DNA from: RBG-16-66-20 sp040752005
Lineage (GTDB): Bacteria; Pseudomonadota; Gammaproteobacteria; Burkholderiales; SG8-39
Length of the DNA stretch: 64,000 bases
Direction of reading: 5' to 3'
NCBI GenBank assembly: GCA_040752005.1
Contig: JBFMFX010000003.1
Location: forward strand, 62,001 to 126,000
A program made the translations under genes and the position numbers. Shown here piece by piece: positions 60,448 through 64,000 of this stretch (positions are counted from its first letter, which is position 1; every line of letters begins with the position of its first letter). A model generated the notes under the pieces. That model worked only from the letters and a program-made list of their open reading frames with translations. It did no database searches and was not told where the DNA came from.

Positions 60448-61539
60448 ATGGCGACCGCCGCAGCCAAGCGCGATTATTACGAGGTGCTGGGCGTGCCGCG
60501 CGACGCGGACGAGAAGACGATCAAGGACGCCTTCCGGACGCTCGCGCTGCGCTACCACCCCGACCGCAACAAGGAACCGGGAGCCGAGGAGCGTTTCAAG
60601 GAAATCGCCGAGGCCTACGCGGTGCTCTCGGACCCGAAGAAGCGCGCCGAATACGACGCCGCCGGTTTTCCCGGTGTCGCCGGATTCGGTCCGGCGGACC
60701 TGTTCGGCGGCGCGGACTTCGAGTCCGTGCTGCGCGATTTCGGCTTCGGCGAGAGCCTCTTCGAGCGATTCTTCGGCGGGCCGCGGCGCGCGCCGTGGCG
60801 CGGCGCGGACATCGAGGTCGAGGCTTTCGTGCCGCTGGAGCGCATCGCGCGCGGCGGCGAGGAGACGGTCCGTTTTCGCCGCGCCGGCACCTGCGAGACC
60901 TGCCACGGCAGCGGCGCCCAGCCCGGAACCCAGCCGCGCGCATGCGCGAGCTGCGGCGGCACCGGCACGAAGAGCACCAGCCATCGCGACAAGGGCATTC
61001 ACATCCGCCACGTCACCCCGTGCGCCGACTGCGGCGGGCGGGGCACGGTCATCGAGCAGCCGTGCCCGACCTGTTCCGGTCGCGGCGAGGTCGAGCGCGA
61101 GGAAGCGGTGGTGGTCCGGATCCCGCCGGGTGCGGAAGACGGCCTGGTGCTGCGCGTGCCCGGCAAGGGCTACGCGGCGCCGCGGCCGGGCGGGCCGGCG
61201 GGCGACCTGCTCGTCGTGGTGCGCACCGCGCCCGATCCGCGGTTCGCGCGGCGCGGCGCCGATCTCTGGCGCATCCAGGAAATCGGAGTCGCCGACGCGG
61301 TGCTCGGTACCGAACTCGAGGTGCCGACTCTTGAGGGCACCGCCTCGGTCAAGGTACCGCCCGGCGCGCAACCCGGCGCACACCTGCGCCTGCGCGGCAA
61401 GGGGCTGCCGCGCCGCGGCGAGCACGGGCGCGGGGACCTGTACGTCCAGCTCGCGATCGTGCTGCCGGAGCGCCTGAGCGCCGAGGAGCGTGCCCTGTGG
61501 GAGAGGCTGCGCGAGCTGGCGAAGCGCAGGCCCGCGTAG
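60448..61539 (+). CDS. dnaJ: DnaJ chaperone (type I Hsp40)
   Basis: 363-residue type I Hsp40. The J domain, starting KRDYYEVLGVPRDADEKTIK, has HPD in RYHPDRNKEPG. A short G/F region (FGPADLFGGADF) precedes four zinc motifs: CETCHGSG, CASCGGTG, CADCGGRG and CPTCSGRG. The C-terminal substrate domains follow. It starts at the ATG at 60448, where the J domain begins. It lies near, but not directly upstream of, dnaK, with hsp20 between them on the other strand. It may be a stress-specific paralogue of the housekeeping DnaJ. Confidence 0.94.
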   Translation: MATAAAKRDYYEVLGVPRDADEKTIKDAFRTLALRYHPDRNKEPGAEERFKEIAEAYAVLSDPKKRAEYDAAGFPGVAGFGPADLFGGADFESVLRDFGFGESLFERFFGGPRRAPWRGADIEVEAFVPLERIARGGEETVRFRRAGTCETCHGSGAQPGTQPRACASCGGTGTKSTSHRDKGIHIRHVTPCADCGGRGTVIEQPCPTCSGRGEVEREEAVVVRIPPGAEDGLVLRVPGKGYAAPRPGGPAGDLLVVVRTAPDPRFARRGADLWRIQEIGVADAVLGTELEVPTLEGTASVKVPPGAQPGAHLRLRGKGLPRRGEHGRGDLYVQLAIVLPERLSAEERALWERLRELAKRRPA

Positions 61540-61554
61540 GGCCTGCGCCCCCGC

Positions 61555-62037
61555 TCAGGAGATCGTGATGGTGCGGCGCTTGGACTTCTCGACCTTCGGG
61601 AACACGAGTTCCAGGATGCCGTCCTTCAGGGTCGCCGAGGCCTTTTCGTCCTGGACCTCGGCCGGCAGCGCGATCGTGCGCGAGAACGCGCCGTGCAGGA
61701 TCTCGCAGGCGTAGTACTCGCCCTTTTCCTCCTTCTTCTCGGACTTCGTCTCGCCCTTGATGGTGAGCATGCCGTTGCTCACCGACACCTCGATATCCTC
61801 CTTGCGGTAACCGGGCACCGCGATGCGCACCAGCACGTCCTGCTCGCGATCAATGACGTCCACGCTCGGTGCTTCCGCGATCTCGGCGAAGGGGCGCGGC
61901 CAGGCGAACGGCCGCATCCAGCGCCGGTTGAAGAATTCGTCGAACATGCGATCGATGTCCGAAAAGAGCGTCAGCGGGCGCGGCATGCGCTCGACCGTTC
62001 CCTTGGACACCGCGACTTCCTTGCTTTCCTTTGCCAT
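61555..62037 (-). CDS. Small heat-shock protein Hsp20
   Basis: 160-residue alpha-crystallin-type chaperone. The N-terminal arm (PLTLFSDIDRMFDEFFNRRW) is followed by the alpha-crystallin domain from PSVDVIDREQDVLVRIAVPG through SVSNGMLTIKGETK to the conserved A-x-x-x-D-G-I-L segment (ATLKDGILELVFPKVE). It prevents aggregation of unfolded proteins without ATP. A GGAGGA Shine-Dalgarno precedes the ATG. It shares the divergent FNR-type promoter region with dnaK. The mycobacterial HspX is a functional parallel. Confidence 0.93.
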   Translation of the reverse strand: MAKESKEVAVSKGTVERMPRPLTLFSDIDRMFDEFFNRRWMRPFAWPRPFAEIAEAPSVDVIDREQDVLVRIAVPGYRKEDIEVSVSNGMLTIKGETKSEKKEEKGEYYACEILHGAFSRTIALPAEVQDEKASATLKDGILELVFPKVEKSKRRTITIS

Positions 62038-62106
62038 GAGTCAATCCTCCGTGCCGTCTGAATGAGGGTATGTCCGCAGATTGTGCGGGCGCGGCGGGCG
62101 CGCCTT

Positions 62107-62120
62107 TTGACCGGGATCAA
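62107..62120. promoter_or_regulatory. FNR/ANR box of a divergent dnaK / hsp20 promoter
   Basis: TTGACCGGGATCAA. A -10-like hexamer is centred exactly 31 bp away on both sides: TAGAAA (62142-62147) toward dnaK and CACAAT (62080-62085, read on minus) toward hsp20. The dnaK start would be nearly leaderless; hsp20 would have a leader of about 35 nt. Confidence 0.76.
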
Positions 62121-62156
62121 ACGGCCGGCGGGCCGGCGGGATAGAAACGAACCGAC

Positions 62157-63983
62157 ATGGCGATCCTCGGCATAGATCTGGGCACGTCCAACTCGGCCGC
62201 CGCGGTGCTGCGCGGCGGGCGGCCGGTCATCGTCCCGAGCGCCGAGGGCGTCAGCCTCGGCGGCAAGGCGTTTCCGAGCTACGTCGCGATCACGCCCGAC
62301 GGCACGATGCTGATCGGCGAGCCGGCGCGGCGCCAGGCCGCGGCCAACCCCGAGGGGACCGCGACGGCGTTCAAGCGCAAGATGGGCACGCGGGAGAGAA
62401 TCCGGCTGCGCGATCGCGAGTTCACGCCGGAGGAGCTGTCGGCGTTCCTGCTCGGCAAGATCAAGCGCGACGCCGAAGCGTTTCTCGGCGAGCCCGTCAA
62501 GGACGCGGTGGTGACCGTGCCGGCGTACTTCGACGACAACCAGCGCTCGGCGACCAAGGACGCGGCCGCGATCGCGGGCCTGAACGTCGTGCGGCTGCTC
62601 AACGAGCCGACGGCGGCCTCGCTCGCCTACGGCCTGGACCGGCTCAATCAGGAGCTGCGCATCGCGGTCATCGATCTCGGCGGCGGCACGCTCGATGTCA
62701 CCCTCATGGAGTTCGGCAAGGGCGTGTTCGAGGTCAAGGCGACCAGCGGTGACACGCACCTCGGCGGCACCGACATGAACCGTTGCGTGTTCGACCATCT
62801 GGTCGAGCGTTTCCGCAGCCAGACCGGAATTGACCTGCGCGCGGATCCGACGGCGGCGGCGCGGCTGCTCGAGGCCGCCGAAATGGCCAAGATCGAGCTG
62901 ACCAACGCGGTGACGACGCGGGTACACCTACCCTTCATCGCCGTGGCGGGCGGCGAACCGAAGCACCTGGACATCGAGCTGACGCGCGCCGAACTCGAAC
63001 GGCTGGTGCGCCCGGTGATCGAGCGCGCCCGGCGTCCGGTCGAGCAGGCGCTCGCCGACGCCGGCATGACGCCGGAGCGCATTGACCGGCTCATCTTCGT
63101 CGGCGGGCCGACGCGCATGCCGGTGGTGCGGCAGTTCTTCGAGACACTGTTCCGGCGCAAGGCCGAGATGGGCGTCGATCCGATGGAGTGCGTGGCCGCA
63201 GGCGCTGCCATCCAGGCCGGTGTGCTGTCCGGCGAGGTCAAGGACATCGTGCTGGTGGACGTGACGCCGCTGACGCTGGGGGTGGAAACGCTCGGCGGCG
63301 TGGCGACGGCGCTGATCCCGCGCAACACCCCGGTGCCGGTGAAAAAGACCGAGATCTTCACCACCGCGGCCGACCTGCAGACGAGCGTCACGATCCGCGT
63401 CTTCCAGGGCGAGCGCCCGATGGCAGCGGACAACACCAGTCTTGGCGAATTCACCCTCGACGGCCTCGCCCCGGCGCCGCGCGGCGTGCCCAAGATCGAG
63501 GTCACCTTCGACATCGACGCGAACGGCATCCTCAACGTGTCGGCGCGCGACACGGTGACCGGGCGCGCGCAGTCCATCCGCATCACCGGCTCCACGCGCC
63601 TGCCGGAGGAAACGAAGCGGCGCATGATCGAGGAGGCCGAGCGCTACGCCGAGGCCGACCGCAAGCGCCGCGAGGACGCCGAGACGCTCAACGCCGCCGA
63701 TGCGCTGTGCTACGAGGCGGAGAAGACGCTCGCCGAGTTCGGCGACAAGCTCACCGACGAGCTCAAGGGCCGCCTCGAGGCGGCGCGGCGCGAGACCCGC
63801 GAGGCGCTCGCGGCGAAGGACGCCGCGGCCGCCAGGCAGCGCAGCGAGCGGCTGGGCAAGGTCCTCAGGGAAGCGGGCGCGGTCATCTACGCGCAGCGGC
63901 CGGACGCAGGCGGCGCGTTCCGCGAGACCAGAATGCCGCCGGAGGCGCGCGTCGTGGATGCCGATTATCGGGAAACGCGCTGA
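62157..63983 (+). CDS. dnaK: DnaK-family Hsp70 chaperone
   Basis: 608-residue Hsp70. The nucleotide-binding domain has ILGIDLGTSNSAAAVLRGGR, VTVPAYFDDNQR, VIDLGGGTLDVTLMEFG and IFVGGPTRMPVV. The linker/substrate domain begins VLVDVTPLTLGVETLGG, and a helical lid ends VVDADYRETR. It is about 30 residues shorter than typical DnaK, mainly in the lid, so it may be a second, stress-specific DnaK. The ATG at 62157 has no Shine-Dalgarno and lies 2 nt from the FNR-predicted transcript start. Confidence 0.93.
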   Translation: MAILGIDLGTSNSAAAVLRGGRPVIVPSAEGVSLGGKAFPSYVAITPDGTMLIGEPARRQAAANPEGTATAFKRKMGTRERIRLRDREFTPEELSAFLLGKIKRDAEAFLGEPVKDAVVTVPAYFDDNQRSATKDAAAIAGLNVVRLLNEPTAASLAYGLDRLNQELRIAVIDLGGGTLDVTLMEFGKGVFEVKATSGDTHLGGTDMNRCVFDHLVERFRSQTGIDLRADPTAAARLLEAAEMAKIELTNAVTTRVHLPFIAVAGGEPKHLDIELTRAELERLVRPVIERARRPVEQALADAGMTPERIDRLIFVGGPTRMPVVRQFFETLFRRKAEMGVDPMECVAAGAAIQAGVLSGEVKDIVLVDVTPLTLGVETLGGVATALIPRNTPVPVKKTEIFTTAADLQTSVTIRVFQGERPMAADNTSLGEFTLDGLAPAPRGVPKIEVTFDIDANGILNVSARDTVTGRAQSIRITGSTRLPEETKRRMIEEAERYAEADRKRREDAETLNAADALCYEAEKTLAEFGDKLTDELKGRLEAARRETREALAAKDAAAARQRSERLGKVLREAGAVIYAQRPDAGGAFRETRMPPEARVVDADYRETR

Positions 63984-64000
63984 GCGCACGGGCCGGCGCG

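Overview
The window is high-GC DNA of a proteobacterium, most likely a betaproteobacterium. The evidence is a Bug-type tripartite-tricarboxylate binding protein, beta/gamma-style gltX, glg and trxC genes, and many FNR/ANR boxes. Nearly every base lies in or beside a gene. No replication origin, rRNA or CRISPR array is visible. There are five tRNA-type features in all: four tRNA genes (Val-CAC, Ala-GGC, Glu-UUC, Lys-CUU) and one candidate small RNA.

Region 1 (1-10.5 kb): the end of a flavin monooxygenase, a PAS/HD-GYP protein, tRNA-Val, then a CsoR-family repressor facing a DUF2892 / thioredoxin-2 / RND efflux / DUF302 operon. A sigma70 promoter there overlaps a CsoR-type operator. A class III cyclase follows, then a 337-bp scar of a collapsed cydAB operon. 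Region 2 (10.5-22.1 kb): catabolic genes (thiolase-like + DUF35 + acyl-CoA ligase; Bug protein; TPP enzyme + amidohydrolase; FAD monooxygenase), a persulfide dioxygenase-rhodanese fusion, and gltX beside tRNA-Ala and tRNA-Glu. Region 3 (22.1-24.8 kb): debris between intact genes: IS21, IS3 and methyltransferase fragments, an attC-like site, SRPBCC and HPP genes, and a 12-bp repeat of the tRNA-Glu 3' end. Region 4 (24.8-27.7 kb): amidohydrolase, tRNA-Lys, glyoxalase-fold protein, GST remnant and SDR.

Region 5 (27.7-64 kb) is the notable part. Thirteen palindromes of the form TTGA(C)-N6-TCAA, the FNR/ANR pattern, lie in front of stress and dormancy genes: OsmC, DUF2934, two CBS proteins, a RaiA-cold-shock fusion, several small unknown proteins, a NarX-type kinase, a P-type ATPase, Hsp20 and DnaK. 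At most boxes a -10-like hexamer is centred exactly 31 bp from the box centre, as in class II FNR promoters. Several promoters place the predicted start of transcription on the start codon of a gene with no Shine-Dalgarno sequence, which suggests leaderless mRNAs. One box drives no gene directly. Its predicted start is the first base of a hairpin whose loop is an anti-Shine-Dalgarno CU repeat, followed by an intrinsic terminator: a candidate oxygen-regulated sRNA.

The same region carries a complete glycogen/alpha-glucan set (glgC, glgB, glgA, glgP, glk, two GH57 enzymes), an encapsulin with its ferritin-like cargo, archease-RtcB RNA repair, and an archaeal-type S-adenosylmethionine synthetase coupled to a CheR methyltransferase. 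By gene content this resembles a hypoxia/quiescence programme, with parallels to the mycobacterial DosR regulon (Hsp20, universal stress protein, CBS, RaiA-like protein, P-type ATPase, RtcB). That comparison is inference. Box positions and motif spacing are read directly from the sequence.
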